Assembly: GCA_017854255.1 (NCBI GenBank)
Contig: JAFMIA010000013.1
Location: forward strand, 1-58,859
Direction: 5' to 3'
From: Pseudomonadales bacterium
Lineage (GTDB): Bacteria; Pseudomonadota; Gammaproteobacteria; Pseudomonadales; Azotimanducaceae
Length of the DNA stretch: 58,859 nt
Numbering within the stretch: the stretch's first letter is position 1; every line of letters begins with the position of its first letter. Positions 17,287 to 27,276 of this stretch are shown one piece after another. The position numbers and the translations under genes were made by a program. A model generated the notes under the pieces. That model did not search any database. It was not told the DNA's origin and saw only the letters and a list, made by a program, of their open reading frames with translations.

Positions 17287-17919
17287 TCAATCCCGCATAT
17301 CCATTTCAGCTTCAGACAAACTCGCTTGAAAAGACTCTCGCCGGAACATTCGGGTCATATAATCACTTAAAGGCTTCGCCGTTTTGGGCGGCAATTGAAT
17401 GCCGAGCACGGGCAAACGCCACAAAATTGGCACAAAGCAACAATCAACCAAGGTGAATTCATCGCTCATGAAAAACTCTTTTTCAGAAAATATTGGCGCG
17501 ATCGTAATCAGGCCTTCCCTTAGCTCTTTTCGAGCACGGTCAATGACCGTATCTTTTGAACGCCCCGCAACGATGGTGTCGACTAAACCGCACCAATCCC
17601 GCTGGATCCGATAGACAAACAGTCGACTTTGCGCTCGAGCGACTGGATAAACGGGCAATAACGGCGGATGCGGAAACCGCTCATCCAAGTACTCCATCAT
17701 GACCATTGATTCGTAAAGCACTAGCTCACGATCCACTAATGTCGGGAGCGAATTGTAGGGGTTAAGGTCCGCTAAATCTTCTGGTAGGTGTCCCTTCTCA
17801 ACATTGATAATATCAACCGCGACGCCCTTTTCCGCCAAAACCATTCGAACCCTCTGACTATAGTGGTCAGCACCATCTGAGTAAAAAACCATTGAAGAAT
17901 GTTTCGAAATTACGCTCAT
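17287..17919 (-). CDS. sspA: Stringent starvation protein A, SspA
   Basis: Glutathione-S-transferase-fold protein that binds RNA polymerase and alters transcription during starvation and acid stress. The thioredoxin-like N-terminus has [17 protein letters not shown], and the conserved [14 protein letters not shown] and [16 protein letters not shown] follow. I chose the ATG at 17919. A longer in-frame start at 17997 would lie inside petC. The protein is then 210 residues, normal for SspA. It follows petC by 28 bases and pairs with sspB. Confidence 0.95.
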   Translation of the reverse strand: MSVISKHSSMVFYSDGADHYSQRVRMVLAEKGVAVDIINVEKGHLPEDLADLNPYNSLPTLVDRELVLYESMVMMEYLDERFPHPPLLPVYPVARAQSRLFVYRIQRDWCGLVDTIVAGRSKDTVIDRARKELREGLITIAPIFSEKEFFMSDEFTLVDCCFVPILWRLPVLGIQLPPKTAKPLSDYMTRMFRRESFQASLSEAEMDMRD

Positions 17920-17947
17920 CCCCTTTTCCCCTCTTACGCCTGAGCGA

Positions 17948-18766
17948 TTAGTGAAACTCTTTTTTGTAGTCTCTTGCGAGTAAATAGGCTGGCACAAAGA
18001 AAAAGGCCAGAAAAATCAAAACAAATACACCCGTTCGCTCCCGCTCCAATCGAGTCGGATCGCCAACATAGTACAGAAAATTCGTCAGGTCATAGACAAC
18101 CCGCTCATACTCTTCTGCAGACAACCGCCCGGTTGATTCAACCAACGTCAACGGGCTATATCCTCTTGCGACCAAGTCCATCCCGCAAACTTCTTCCGTC
18201 ACATAATCCTGAGACAACGCATCCATCATCTCACCGCCGTTGGCTGCGAGCTTAGGGATCTGTTTGCACACTTTCTTTTGAACGCCTTGAAGCTCAACAA
18301 GCGCATGGGGCATGCCGACATTTTCATAGACCAAATTATTGGCGCCCAGCGGACGACTCGGGTCTTCGTAAAACGTTAAAAGGTAGGTATAAAGATATTC
18401 AGGACCACCCTTTAACTGGGTGTATAGGGTTAAGTCCGGTGGCACAGCCCCAAACCAAGTTTTAGCGTTATCTTGCGAAATCGAATTTTCGATCAAGCTC
18501 CCAATTTTAGTATTGGGGTCAAATACCAGATGTTGCAGCATTAATGACTCTGGCACACCAAGGTCATCGGCGGTTCGCTTATACCGTTGATACTTCAGCG
18601 AATGGCAACCCAGACAATAGTTCATGTAGGTCTGCGCCCCCCGCTGCAGTGACCCCTGATCCGAAAGGTTCGGCGTCATCTCATAAAGCGGAAATCCTGA
18701 CTCGGCGGCGATTGTCGTCAAAGGCCAAAACAGCATAAAGCCAATCAGTCTAACGAGGCGCATCAC
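17948..18766 (-). CDS. petC: Ubiquinol-cytochrome c reductase, cytochrome c1
   Basis: Membrane-anchored c-type cytochrome of the bc1 complex, facing the periplasm. A signal peptide covers residues 1-21. The haem site CLGCH is at residues 51-55, and the axial methionine lies in NVGMPHAL in the second half. A single C-terminal membrane helix near residues 245-263 is followed by basic residues. Length of 272 residues is usual. Start overlaps petB by four bases. Confidence 0.96.
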   Translation of the reverse strand: MMRLVRLIGFMLFWPLTTIAAESGFPLYEMTPNLSDQGSLQRGAQTYMNYCLGCHSLKYQRYKRTADDLGVPESLMLQHLVFDPNTKIGSLIENSISQDNAKTWFGAVPPDLTLYTQLKGGPEYLYTYLLTFYEDPSRPLGANNLVYENVGMPHALVELQGVQKKVCKQIPKLAANGGEMMDALSQDYVTEEVCGMDLVARGYSPLTLVESTGRLSAEEYERVVYDLTNFLYYVGDPTRLERERTGVFVLIFLAFFFVPAYLLARDYKKEFH

Positions 18767-20016
18767 ATTGTCACCCTTTCTGGAACTGATTTTGTTTTCT
18801 CAACCGCCGTATACCAAGGCATCAGCAGAAAATACGCAAAATAAATCCCGGTACAAACCTGCGCCATGACGGTTCGCCCCGGTGTCGGATGCACCGTACC
18901 AAGGTAGCCAAGGATAAAAAACGAGATCACAAACAGACCAAGCATGATTTTACTGCCCAAGCCCTTATAGCGCATTGATTTGACTGGCGACTTATCAAGC
19001 CATGGCAGAACAAAGGGTAGAACAATCGCACCCGCCATAACGATCAGCCCCCACAATTTCGCGTCCAAACCAAACAGCGGGAAAGTCGCCGCCCGTAGCA
19101 TTGAGTAAAACGGTGTGTAGTACCACACCGGCGCAATCAGCTCAGGCGTTTTCAGCGGATCCGCTGGCTCGTAATTTGGATGTTCGATCAGGTATCCACC
19201 ACCGTCGGGATAAAAGAACAAGACAGCACAGAACAAAAACAGAAAGACAATAATCGCGGGCAGCTTACCGAGGGTAAAGTATGGGTGGAACGGAATGCCA
19301 TCCAACGGCTTGCCCGTGTCGTCTGTCGTTTTCTTAATATCCACGCCATCAGGATTGTTTGAACCGACTTCGTGTAGCGCCAGCACATGAAGCACAACAA
19401 GCACCAACAAGAATAAAGGTACTAAAACAACATGCAACGCAAAGAAGCGATTCAGGGTAACCCCTGACATGTTGAAATCGCCTCGAACCCAGATTGCCAA
19501 ATCATCCCCAATAACCGGTATGGCACTGGCTAAAGAAACAATCACCTGCGCGCCCCAAAAAGACATATTGCCCCAAGGTAGCAAATAGCCAAAAAACCCT
19601 TCCGCCATTAGGGCCACATAAACCAACATCCCGAGGATCCAGATCAGCTCTCGTGGTTTTTGATAAGAACCATAGAGCAGTCCGCGAAACATATGCAGGT
19701 ACACGACCACGAAAAAGGCAGAGGCTCCGGTTGAATGCATATATCGCAGCAACCAGCCATATTCAACATCTCGCATAATGTATTCGACTGAGGCAAAAGC
19801 ATCATCACCGGTTGGCACATAGCTCATGGTCAACCAAATGCCAGTAAGTAACTGGTTCGCCAATACAACGAAGGAAAAAATTCCGAAGTAATACCATATG
19901 TTGAGATTTTTTGGCGCATAGTACTTAGACAAATGCTTTTCGTAGGCCTCGGTAACCGGTAACCGATCATCAATCCAGGCCATAACATTCTTTAATGACT
20001 GTTCAATTGCTGACAT
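18763..20016 (-). CDS. petB: Ubiquinol-cytochrome c reductase, cytochrome b
   Basis: Integral membrane subunit of complex III with two b haems and the quinol oxidation and quinone reduction sites. About eight to nine membrane helices can be seen. Paired haem-ligand histidines lie in helices containing RYMHSTGASAFF and FFALHVVLVPLF. The quinol-site motif PVWYYTPFYSMLRA carries a PVWY variant of the usual PEWY. Length of 417 residues is normal. Start shares one base with the petA stop. Confidence 0.96.
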   Translation of the reverse strand: MSAIEQSLKNVMAWIDDRLPVTEAYEKHLSKYYAPKNLNIWYYFGIFSFVVLANQLLTGIWLTMSYVPTGDDAFASVEYIMRDVEYGWLLRYMHSTGASAFFVVVYLHMFRGLLYGSYQKPRELIWILGMLVYVALMAEGFFGYLLPWGNMSFWGAQVIVSLASAIPVIGDDLAIWVRGDFNMSGVTLNRFFALHVVLVPLFLLVLVVLHVLALHEVGSNNPDGVDIKKTTDDTGKPLDGIPFHPYFTLGKLPAIIVFLFLFCAVLFFYPDGGGYLIEHPNYEPADPLKTPELIAPVWYYTPFYSMLRAATFPLFGLDAKLWGLIVMAGAIVLPFVLPWLDKSPVKSMRYKGLGSKIMLGLFVISFFILGYLGTVHPTPGRTVMAQVCTGIYFAYFLLMPWYTAVEKTKSVPERVTM

Positions 20017-20615
20017 TAGGCGACTCCCTCATCTTCCCCAATCACCACCACATCATCTGTCTCATAAAAGTGGGGGGGGACCTCTAGATTCGATGGTGCC
20101 GGCACACCTTGATACACTCTTCCCGCTAAATCGAATTTCGAACCGTGGCAAGGACAATAAAAACCGCCCACCCATTCGGGATCAAATGATTGCGGCGTGA
20201 TAGCCGGCCGGTACTTTGGTGAGCAACTCAAGTGCGTGCACAGTCCGACTAATATGGCGACGTCGGGACGAATCGATCGCGTCTCATTTTTGGCGTAGCT
20301 GGGCTGTTGCTCCCGATCCGATTGTGGGTCTGCTAATCGCTCGCTTTTCTCGTTTAAACGCGCCAGCATGGCGTCGCTTCGGCGAATAACGAAGATGGGC
20401 TTGTCTCGCCAAGCGGGAATCGGACCTAGAATCTCACCCGGTTCTAACCGGCTGATGTCTACTTTTATCGGCGCGCCGGCTGCCAAGGCTTTGGCGCTTG
20501 GGTTCCAAGACCCCAAGAAGGGAACAGCCAAACCCGCAACTCCGCCAGCACCGACTACTGCAGTCGCACCGAGAAGAAAATTCCGTCGCCCAGAATTGAC
20601 GCTACTTTCACTCAC
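20016..20615 (-). CDS. petA: Rieske iron-sulphur subunit of bc1
   Basis: Carries the 2Fe-2S cluster that takes the first electron from ubiquinol. A Tat-type signal anchor with GRRNFLLG is at residues 9-16, followed by a glycine and alanine-rich membrane helix. Cluster ligands are C126 and H128 in CTHLSC and C154 and H157 in CPCHGS, with the disulphide cysteines C131 and C156. Length of 199 residues is usual. It is first in petABC; a terminator separates it from rpsI. Confidence 0.97.
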   Translation of the reverse strand: MSESSVNSGRRNFLLGATAVVGAGGVAGLAVPFLGSWNPSAKALAAGAPIKVDISRLEPGEILGPIPAWRDKPIFVIRRSDAMLARLNEKSERLADPQSDREQQPSYAKNETRSIRPDVAILVGLCTHLSCSPKYRPAITPQSFDPEWVGGFYCPCHGSKFDLAGRVYQGVPAPSNLEVPPHFYETDDVVVIGEDEGVA

Positions 20616-20764
20616 AACATGTCTCCACTATTCACGCCTCAGACCCTTTCAAAGGATGACTGAGACTGACCGTTCTCAACCCGATTCTCACTACGATACG
20701 AGCGCCGCGATTCTAACATACTCAGTGGTATTTGGGCTGGTTCGTCATTGTATTTTTTCAACTG

Positions 20765-20793
20765 AAAAAAAAACGGAGCCGCAGCTCCGTTTT
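20765..20793 (-). terminator. Intrinsic terminator after rpsI
   Basis: On the minus strand the stem ACGGAGC-loop-GCTCCGT, extended by A-T pairs, is followed by a run of nine T. It lies 18 bases after the rpsI stop. It should end rplM-rpsI transcription and insulate the petABC operon. Confidence 0.88.
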
Positions 20794-20810
20794 CCAAACC
20801 TGATCTGGGC

Positions 20811-21197
20811 TTATCGCTTTGAAAACTGCGGCTTCTTCCGTGCCTTTCGAAGACCCACCTTCTTACGTTCAACACTTCGCGCATCTCGCGTCACATAACC
20901 GGCTTGTCGCAGCGCTGGCCGCAGGGTTTCATCATATTCCATCAAAGCCCGTGTGATCCCATGTCGAATGGCACCGGCTTGACCAAAGCCGCCACCGCCT
21001 TTGACCGTGACCCGCACTGAAAACCGTTCCGCGAGTTCAACCAACTCTAAAGGCTGACGAACAACCATACGCGCCGTCTCACGACCAAAATACTCGTCCA
21101 ATGGCTGGTCATTCACCTGAATACTGCCATCGCCAAGGCTCATAAATACGCGTGCTTTAGCGGTCTTGCGGCGACCTGTTCCGTAGTATTGATTCAT
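20811..21197 (-). CDS. rpsI: 30S ribosomal protein S9
   Basis: Small-subunit protein whose C-terminal tail reaches the P-site tRNA. It has the expected [15 protein letters not shown]-terminus, the [14 protein letters not shown] loop and the basic tail ending in FSKR. Length of 128 residues is normal. It follows rplM by 24 bases. Confidence 0.98.
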   Translation of the reverse strand: MNQYYGTGRRKTAKARVFMSLGDGSIQVNDQPLDEYFGRETARMVVRQPLELVELAERFSVRVTVKGGGGFGQAGAIRHGITRALMEYDETLRPALRQAGYVTRDARSVERKKVGLRKARKKPQFSKR

Positions 21198-21221
21198 ATC
21201 AAACCTTTCTTATATCGTATC

Positions 21222-21650
21222 TTAGATGTCGAGCACTTCAGGCTGTTGCGCCTCGTGTGGGTGAGCACTACCGGCATATACTTTCAACTTACTCAGCATC
21301 GCACGACTTAATTTATTCTTCGGCATCATCCCTTTCACCGCTGACTGAATAATGCGCTCAGGCGCCTTATCAATCAATTTATCAAAGGTAATGGACTTAA
21401 TCCCACCGGGAAACCCAGTGTGATGATAATAGGTCTTATCCGTTTCTTTGCGGCCCGTCACGCGAATTTTTTCAGCATTCACGATGATGATGTAGTCACC
21501 GGTATCGACGTGGGGGGTAAAACAAACCTTGTGCTTACCGCGCAGTCGGTTTGCCACTTCTGTACTCAACCGCCCCAAAGTTTTGTCTGCAGCATCAACC
21601 ACATACCACTTTCGGGTTACCTCTTCTTTTTTTGCACTGACCGTCTTCAT
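21222..21650 (-). CDS. rplM: 50S ribosomal protein L13
   Basis: Early-assembly large-subunit protein. It shows [16 protein letters not shown] near the start, the [11 protein letters not shown] strand and the Y-H-H-T-G-x-P-G-G loop. Length of 142 residues is normal. AGGG lies about nine bases before the ATG. A promoter (21745-21773) gives a leader of roughly 90 bases. It forms an operon with rpsI. Confidence 0.98.
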   Translation of the reverse strand: MKTVSAKKEEVTRKWYVVDAADKTLGRLSTEVANRLRGKHKVCFTPHVDTGDYIIIVNAEKIRVTGRKETDKTYYHHTGFPGGIKSITFDKLIDKAPERIIQSAVKGMMPKNKLSRAMLSKLKVYAGSAHPHEAQQPEVLDI

Positions 21651-21744
21651 TCTGGCGCCCTAATTCACTGGGGGATTGCTGTTATTTGTACCCTAACCCC
21701 TCCCCGAATCGTTTTGGGTCAGGACTTAAAATTTAAGAGGCCGA

Positions 21745-21773
21745 ATCTTACCCAAGCCCGGATCTAGAAGCAA
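21745..21773 (-). promoter_or_regulatory. Probable rplM-rpsI promoter
   Basis: On the minus strand TTGCTT (21768-21773), a 17-base spacer, and TAAGAT (21745-21750). It is placed sensibly about 95 bases before the rplM ATG and after the zapE stop. Confidence 0.6.
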
Positions 21774-21831
21774 CACCTTCCTGTGCTAACACACTGTGTG
21801 ATTAAACGCCTTTAGAAAGAACCGCCGCTGC

Positions 21832-22932
21832 TCAGAACAGATGCTGCAAGCCTAAATAAGCATCACTTTGCATTTCTAACAGCCGACTTTGAGTCCGCTC
21901 GAACTCAAATTGCAACCGCTGGCCTTGATAAAGACTTTGTATTGACGCGCTTGCGGACAAAATCAGTTTGACTTTGCGATCGTAGAACTCATCCACGAGA
22001 CTAATAAACCGTCGGGCCTGGTCCTCATCGCTGGCGCTAAAACAAGGCACACCACTAATCAAAACCGAACTAAATTGCTCTGCAACTTCAATATAATCAT
22101 TTTGACTCCTAGGGCCATCGCAGATGGCACTAAAATCGAACCAGATAACATCCCCTAAGAGCGCTCGGGCGGGAATTTCGCGTCCAGAGATCTCAATGAC
22201 GGCGGGGATCGGATTCTGAGAATCATCACCCAGGGTCAGCCTACTGAACATTGCAATCAAGGCCTGATGGCTCGCATCGGTAAGACCCTCGTAATATAAA
22301 GGCGCCTGGGTGAGTGAGCGCATACGGTAGTCTAGCCCTGCATCGACGTTCAGCACCCGCGTATTGGCTTCAAGCGCTGCGATCGCCGGTAAAAACTTCC
22401 TTCGCTGCAGGCCGTCTTTGTATAGACCAGAAGGCGGAACATTGGAGGTTGCAACCAAGGTGACGCCCCGTTGAAACAGACCTTCAAGGATGCCAGACAA
22501 AATCATCGCATCGGTTATATCGGAGACAAAAAATTCGTCAAAACAAAGTACTCGCGTCTCACTTGCGATCTCACTGGCAACCCCGTCCAAGGGGTTAGCC
22601 TGGCCTTGCAAACGCCCCAAAGACGCGTGCACTTGCCTCATAAACCGGTAGAAATGAACCCGCTTTTTCTTAGGCTCAGCAAGTGCCTCGAAAAATAAGT
22701 CCATCAAAAACGTCTTACCGCGACCGACGCCGCCCCAGAAATAGAGCCCTCGAACACAAGGCTGCTTTTTCGGGCGCCAAAACAACATTGGATTCGCTCT
22801 AGAGGGCCCTGCGGCCTCAAGGGCCACTGCTAAATCCGCCAGGGCGGCGATTGCCTTGCGCTGCGCCGGGTCTGACTCATATTGCTTTGCGAGGAGCACA
22901 GCCTCATAGACTTTTATAATATCCGTCGTCAT
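21832..22932 (-). CDS. zapE: Cell division ATPase ZapE (AFG1-like)
   Basis: AAA-type ATPase that associates with the Z ring and destabilises FtsZ polymers in E. coli. The Walker A loop GGVGRGKT is at residues 67-74, a Walker B (LCFDEFFVSDI) comes in the middle and a sensor region TSNVPP follows. Length of 366 residues is normal. It overlaps the hisD stop by four bases and is the last gene of the ibaG-murA-hisG-hisD-zapE run. Confidence 0.95.
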   Translation of the reverse strand: MTTDIIKVYEAVLLAKQYESDPAQRKAIAALADLAVALEAAGPSRANPMLFWRPKKQPCVRGLYFWGGVGRGKTFLMDLFFEALAEPKKKRVHFYRFMRQVHASLGRLQGQANPLDGVASEIASETRVLCFDEFFVSDITDAMILSGILEGLFQRGVTLVATSNVPPSGLYKDGLQRRKFLPAIAALEANTRVLNVDAGLDYRMRSLTQAPLYYEGLTDASHQALIAMFSRLTLGDDSQNPIPAVIEISGREIPARALLGDVIWFDFSAICDGPRSQNDYIEVAEQFSSVLISGVPCFSASDEDQARRFISLVDEFYDRKVKLILSASASIQSLYQGQRLQFEFERTQSRLLEMQSDAYLGLQHLF

Positions 22933-24239
22933 TCGCCTGTTTCAAAACGCTTGGCCGCCGACAAGGCATGAGCATAAAGGCCTTCTTCTTCCGCCAGGAC
23001 AGCGGCGGATTTTGCGATCTCGCGGCCACCGTCGGCTGAGCAATGAATCAAAGATTGTTTCAACTGAAAATCGTAGACCCCCAAGGCAGAAGCAAAACGG
23101 GCCGTACCGCTGGTAGGCAGAACATGACTTGGCCCAGCCGTATAATCACCGAGCACTTCAGGACTGTATTGACCCAGAAATATCGCGCCGGCAGACCGAA
23201 TATCCGGCAAAAGACCTTCAGGATTATTGATCGCAAGCTCAAGATGTTCGGGCGCAACGCGGTTAATGACCGAGATGAGATCCTCAGCGGTTTCCGCATG
23301 AATCAGCAATCCACGATGGCGCAAAGAATCCTCGATGATTGCGCGTCTGGGCTGCGCGGCAACCATGTCCGCCAAACCCGCCTGGACCGCATCCAAGAAG
23401 GACGCACTCTGAGAAACCACAATCGATTGCGCTTGCTCGTCATGCTCAGCCTGAGCGAGTAGATCGGCTATAACCCAATCCACCCGGGCACTGTCATCCG
23501 CGACCACCAGCACTTCAGACGGGCCGGCCAACATATCAATCCCGACATCTCCATAAACCTGCTTTTTAGCCGCTGTGACAAAAACATTGCCCGGACCACA
23601 AATTTTATCGACCGATAGAACGGATTGGGTGCCATAGGCCATCGCCGCAATGGCTTGCGCGCCGCCCATAATCCAGACCTCATCAACCCCAGCATAATGC
23701 GCGGCGGCCAATAGGACCGGACTCATCGCGCCGCCCTTGGCCGGCGCCATCAAGACAACGGACGCAACCCCTGCAACTTTGGCGGGGATGGCGGTCATCA
23801 GTACTGTGGAGGGATAACAGGCTTTGCCCCCCGGCGCATAAACCCCAACTCGCGCCATAGGTTGCACGCGCTGACCCAGAACATTGCCGAGCGCATCCTC
23901 AAATTCCCAACTTTGTCCGAGCGCCTCAAGCTGCCTTTGGTGGTAATCACCGACCCGCTCTGCGGCCAGACGCAGCGCATCATCAACGGGTCGGCTAATC
24001 AATTCGCAAGCCGCCGCCATTTCTGATGGACTGACGCGCAGGGATTCAATCGATGGCGGCTTAAAGTCATCAAATTGCTCGGCATAATGCAGCAGCGCTT
24101 GATCACCGGTTTCACGAACCGCGCGAATAATCTCAGAGACGGTTTGATGCACCTCAGGCGCAATCAGCCCAGCGTGATCAATGCTTGCGCTCAATTCCAG
24201 CGAGAACTGTGCAGAGCGGGTGCTCAGCCTTCGCATCAC
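22929..24239 (-). CDS. hisD: Histidinol dehydrogenase
   Basis: Zinc enzyme making the last two NAD-dependent oxidations of histidine synthesis. Visible family parts include YAPGGKACYPSTVLM, KICGPGNVFVTAAKK, the AGPSEVLVVAD strand and the zinc and catalytic region VAPEHLEL. Length of 436 residues is normal. It overlaps the hisG stop by four bases. hisC, often next to it, is not here. Confidence 0.97.
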   Translation of the reverse strand: MMRRLSTRSAQFSLELSASIDHAGLIAPEVHQTVSEIIRAVRETGDQALLHYAEQFDDFKPPSIESLRVSPSEMAAACELISRPVDDALRLAAERVGDYHQRQLEALGQSWEFEDALGNVLGQRVQPMARVGVYAPGGKACYPSTVLMTAIPAKVAGVASVVLMAPAKGGAMSPVLLAAAHYAGVDEVWIMGGAQAIAAMAYGTQSVLSVDKICGPGNVFVTAAKKQVYGDVGIDMLAGPSEVLVVADDSARVDWVIADLLAQAEHDEQAQSIVVSQSASFLDAVQAGLADMVAAQPRRAIIEDSLRHRGLLIHAETAEDLISVINRVAPEHLELAINNPEGLLPDIRSAGAIFLGQYSPEVLGDYTAGPSHVLPTSGTARFASALGVYDFQLKQSLIHCSADGGREIAKSAAVLAEEEGLYAHALSAAKRFETGE

Positions 24240-24877
24240 GTCGTGATCTCCGCTAACCGCTCAATCAGCGGCTGGATTAAAGCCTGCTTTGTCTTGTAGG
24301 CCACTTTATTAACAATCAACCTTGAAGAGATATTGCAGATCAACTCTTTCGGCTCTAAACCATTCGCCACCAACGTATTACCGGTCTCGACAATGTCAAC
24401 GATCCGGTGTGCTAATTGCATTACCGGCGCCAATTCCAAAGCACCTGTCAGCTTAATAATGTCGATCTGTATGCCTTTATCCGCATAATGCCGTTTTGCG
24501 GTTTCAACAAACTTGGTGGCAACCCGCAGCCGCCTTGGTAGACGACCCTCGTTGACCAAGCCAGCCACCATCATCTGGCATTGGGACATCTTCAAATCAA
24601 GCGGCTCGTAAAAGCCGTCGCCTTGAAATTCTAGCAACACATCTTTACCCGCGATCCCAAGATCTGCGATGCCATGCTCAACATACGTTGCCACGTCATG
24701 GCCGCGTAAAACCATCAAACGAACGTCAGCATGATTGGTTTCAAAGACCAACTTCCTAGACGTTGTCATATCATCTGTCGGCTGAATACCCAATTGCGCA
24801 AGCAACGATAGGAGCTCTGATAAAGGCCGTCCTTTGCTCAAAGCAATGACTAAAGACCTGGATGCACTCAACGGCAT
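24236..24877 (-). CDS. hisG: ATP phosphoribosyltransferase, short form HisG
   Basis: First enzyme of histidine synthesis, joining ATP and PRPP. It has the family pieces ALSKGRP, the ADLGIAGKDVLLE strand and the PRPP loop region IVDIVETGNTLVANGL. At 213 residues it lacks the C-terminal regulatory ACT-like domain. It is therefore the short form, which needs HisZ as its regulatory partner; hisZ is not in this window. It abuts murA. Confidence 0.95.
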   Translation of the reverse strand: MPLSASRSLVIALSKGRPLSELLSLLAQLGIQPTDDMTTSRKLVFETNHADVRLMVLRGHDVATYVEHGIADLGIAGKDVLLEFQGDGFYEPLDLKMSQCQMMVAGLVNEGRLPRRLRVATKFVETAKRHYADKGIQIDIIKLTGALELAPVMQLAHRIVDIVETGNTLVANGLEPKELICNISSRLIVNKVAYKTKQALIQPLIERLAEITT

Positions 24878-26146
24878 TTAACTTGCCTCCCGCCGGATAT
24901 CAACGCCTAAGCGTTGCAGCCGTTCTTCGATCTGCTGATAACCTCGATCAATATGGTAGACCCGATCAACGGTCGTCTCACCCCGCGCCGCAATGCCGGC
25001 AATAACCAGGCTCGCCGAAGCCCGAAGATCGGTTGCCATAACCGGCGCGCCAACCAATTCGGCGACGCCCTGAACCAACGCGACAGAATTATTATTCTGC
25101 AATTGAATATCTGCCCCCATCCTTGCCAGCTCCGGAACGTGCATAAAACGATTCTCGAAAATAGTCTCTTGAATTGAGCACGACCCTTGCGACAAACAAT
25201 TCAAAGTCATCATCTGGGCCTGCAAATCGGTCGGAAATGCTGGATAAGGCCCGGTCACGACATTCACTGACTTCGGACGGCGGCCCTTCATGTCGAGCGC
25301 AATACGCCCGTCTTCAACCTCAATTTCCGCACCGGCTTCCCGGAGCTTGGACAATAACGCCGCATTATGCTGAGGCAGCGCATTGGAGATTCCAACACTG
25401 CCACCGCTGGCTGCGGCAGCGATCAAGTAAGTCCCCACTTCGATTCGATCCGAAATGGCCTCGAAACGCCCGCCATGTAACCGTTCGACGCCGTGAATTT
25501 CAATTCGGCTGGTCCCAGCACCCCGGACATCCGCGCCTAGGACATTTAAAAAATCCGCGAGGTTTTCGATCTCAGGCTCTTTAGCGCAATTTTCTAAGAT
25601 CGTGACGCCCTCGGCCAAAACCGCCGCTGTCATCAAATGCTCAGTACCGCCAACGGTTGAAAAATCGAAATCAATTCGGGCGCCTTTCAACCGACCCGAA
25701 ACCGTGCCTCGCACGTAACCTTCTTTCATTTCGATGTCAGCACCCAATGCGCGCAAGCCTTTAAGATGTTGATCAACAGGCCGCGTCCCGATCGCGCAAC
25801 CGCCCGGCAAGGACACTTCGGCTTCACCATAACGGGCTATGAGCGGCCCCAGCACGTTAAAGGAGGCGCGCATGGTCTTGACGAGTTCGTAGGGCGCCTT
25901 CAGGGAGTTGATCGAGTTCGCGTGAATATCCACTTGCATTCGCTCATTGATCACCACCACAACGCCCATGTGGCCCAACAGCTCGATCATCGTGGAAACA
26001 TCCCGCAGGTGCGGAACATTGAGCAAGGTTACCGGCTCATCGGCCAATAACGCGGCTGCAATCAGATTAATGACTGAATTTTTCGCACTCGAGGCAGAAA
26101 TCTCGCCGTGTAGAACCGATCCACCTTGGATTCGAAGGAGTGCCAC
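24878..26146 (-). CDS. murA: UDP-GlcNAc enolpyruvyl transferase MurA
   Basis: First committed enzyme of peptidoglycan synthesis and target of fosfomycin. Two inverse-alpha-beta domains make up 422 residues. The catalytic cysteine is C117, in PGGCAIGTRPVD, so the fosfomycin-reactive residue is kept. The lysine near residue 22 (SSAKNSV) fits the substrate site. The gene sits between ibaG and hisG, as in other gammaproteobacteria. Confidence 0.97.
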   Translation of the reverse strand: MALLRIQGGSVLHGEISASSAKNSVINLIAAALLADEPVTLLNVPHLRDVSTMIELLGHMGVVVVINERMQVDIHANSINSLKAPYELVKTMRASFNVLGPLIARYGEAEVSLPGGCAIGTRPVDQHLKGLRALGADIEMKEGYVRGTVSGRLKGARIDFDFSTVGGTEHLMTAAVLAEGVTILENCAKEPEIENLADFLNVLGADVRGAGTSRIEIHGVERLHGGRFEAISDRIEVGTYLIAAAASGGSVGISNALPQHNAALLSKLREAGAEIEVEDGRIALDMKGRRPKSVNVVTGPYPAFPTDLQAQMMTLNCLSQGSCSIQETIFENRFMHVPELARMGADIQLQNNNSVALVQGVAELVGAPVMATDLRASASLVIAGIAARGETTVDRVYHIDRGYQQIEERLQRLGVDIRREAS

Positions 26147-26148
26147 GG

Positions 26149-26379
26149 CTAAATGCTTTCTTCAGGGGCTAAAGCCTTGATGGACACCGCATGGAGCGTG
26201 CCATCTGCAATGAAATCGTTCAAAAACGCATAGACCTTCTGTTGTCGTTTAACGCGGTTTAATCCAACAAAACAGGCGGCGATCACTCGCACTGTCAAAC
26301 GATTACCGTCTTGTTGAAGCTCGACGGTCTCGGCGTCAAGTACGCTGCGCATTTCTGCCTCTAACTGTGCGAGATCCAT
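26149..26379 (-). CDS. ibaG: BolA/IbaG family protein
   Basis: Small 76-residue protein of the BolA family, thought to act with monothiol glutaredoxins in iron-sulphur traffic or acid response. The second half (VKRQQKVYAFLNDFIADGTL then HAVSIKA) is the typical IbaG pattern. It stands directly before murA, as in E. coli, but the mla phospholipid-transport genes that usually precede it are absent. Confidence 0.9.
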   Translation of the reverse strand: MDLAQLEAEMRSVLDAETVELQQDGNRLTVRVIAACFVGLNRVKRQQKVYAFLNDFIADGTLHAVSIKALAPEESI

Positions 26380-26586
26380 AACATTGCCTTTAAAAAAATG
26401 GGCATCATATCATGCCAATCAAAGCAGTCGCATCCGGCTCCGAATTTGGGTCAAGCGCCGCGCAACAGGCCGCCGTAACCGCGTTTTTTACAGCCATGCG
26501 CCAAAACGGGTGGGCGTCCCATCGAACATCAACGTTAAATCGATTAACCTGAGCGAAACGTTTCTCATAAGCGCGTCCGATCTCCA

Positions 26587-27201
26587 ATGATTGAATCCTT
26601 AAGACAAAACAGAACGCTTCGGTCACGCACCTTGATGGGACTGCTTGCCGTTTTCATCGCGTCGGTTTTGCTCAATCGCACAGTCGATCTTGACCATCAA
26701 ATCGAGACGGCACCAGCGCTGCTCAATGAGCCGGACCTTTTCATGACCCAGGCGTCGATCAGCCAAATCAACGAAGAAGGCCATTTAACCTCTAAAATTA
26801 GTGCAGACCGCTTCACCCATTACCCCTTGACCGATGTCACAACCTTGGAACTACCCCGCGTCGCCCTTTATACCCCCAACCTAACGGGCCCTTGGACCAT
26901 CTCATCGACCAAAGGCAGACTCTTGGGGGTTTCTGTTTACCGAAAACAATCTGTTGAGCTTTGGTCCACAGTTCGGGCTGAAAAAAGCAACCCGGATGGG
27001 AGCACAACAACCTTTATCACAGACGCGCTGAATGTCTATCCAAGCGAGAATGTGGCTGAAAGCGATTCGCCTGTCACTATTTTTACAGGTGACACCCAAA
27101 CCCAAGCCGCAAAACTGCGTGCAAATTTCGATCAAGATACGTTTCTTTTTAACTCAAATGCGTCGCAACGGGTTGTCACAACCATACGGCTTAAACCTTG
27201 A
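26587..27201 (+). CDS. lptC: LPS export protein LptC
   Basis: Bitopic protein that receives LPS from LptBFG and passes it to LptA in the periplasm. The membrane helix lies near residues 16-33. The periplasmic jelly-roll follows, with the pattern DLFMTQASISQINEEGHL. Length of 204 residues is normal. Sequence identity is low in this family, so position ahead of lptA and lptB matters. kdsD and kdsC, usually upstream, are absent. Confidence 0.88.
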   Translation: MIESLRQNRTLRSRTLMGLLAVFIASVLLNRTVDLDHQIETAPALLNEPDLFMTQASISQINEEGHLTSKISADRFTHYPLTDVTTLELPRVALYTPNLTGPWTISSTKGRLLGVSVYRKQSVELWSTVRAEKSNPDGSTTTFITDALNVYPSENVAESDSPVTIFTGDTQTQAAKLRANFDQDTFLFNSNASQRVVTTIRLKP

Positions 27202-27276
27202 GGTAGCCCAGCATTGCCGCTGATTGAATGTCGCGTGCTACACTTTGCTCGAGCCTCTTCATCATAGCGTCTGATT

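Noticed and set aside
26384-26590. Plus-strand frame ending in ATGA overlap with lptC, possible kdsC remnant
   Set aside because: Arginine-rich, no ribosome site and no KdsC motif; the overlap seems to be chance.
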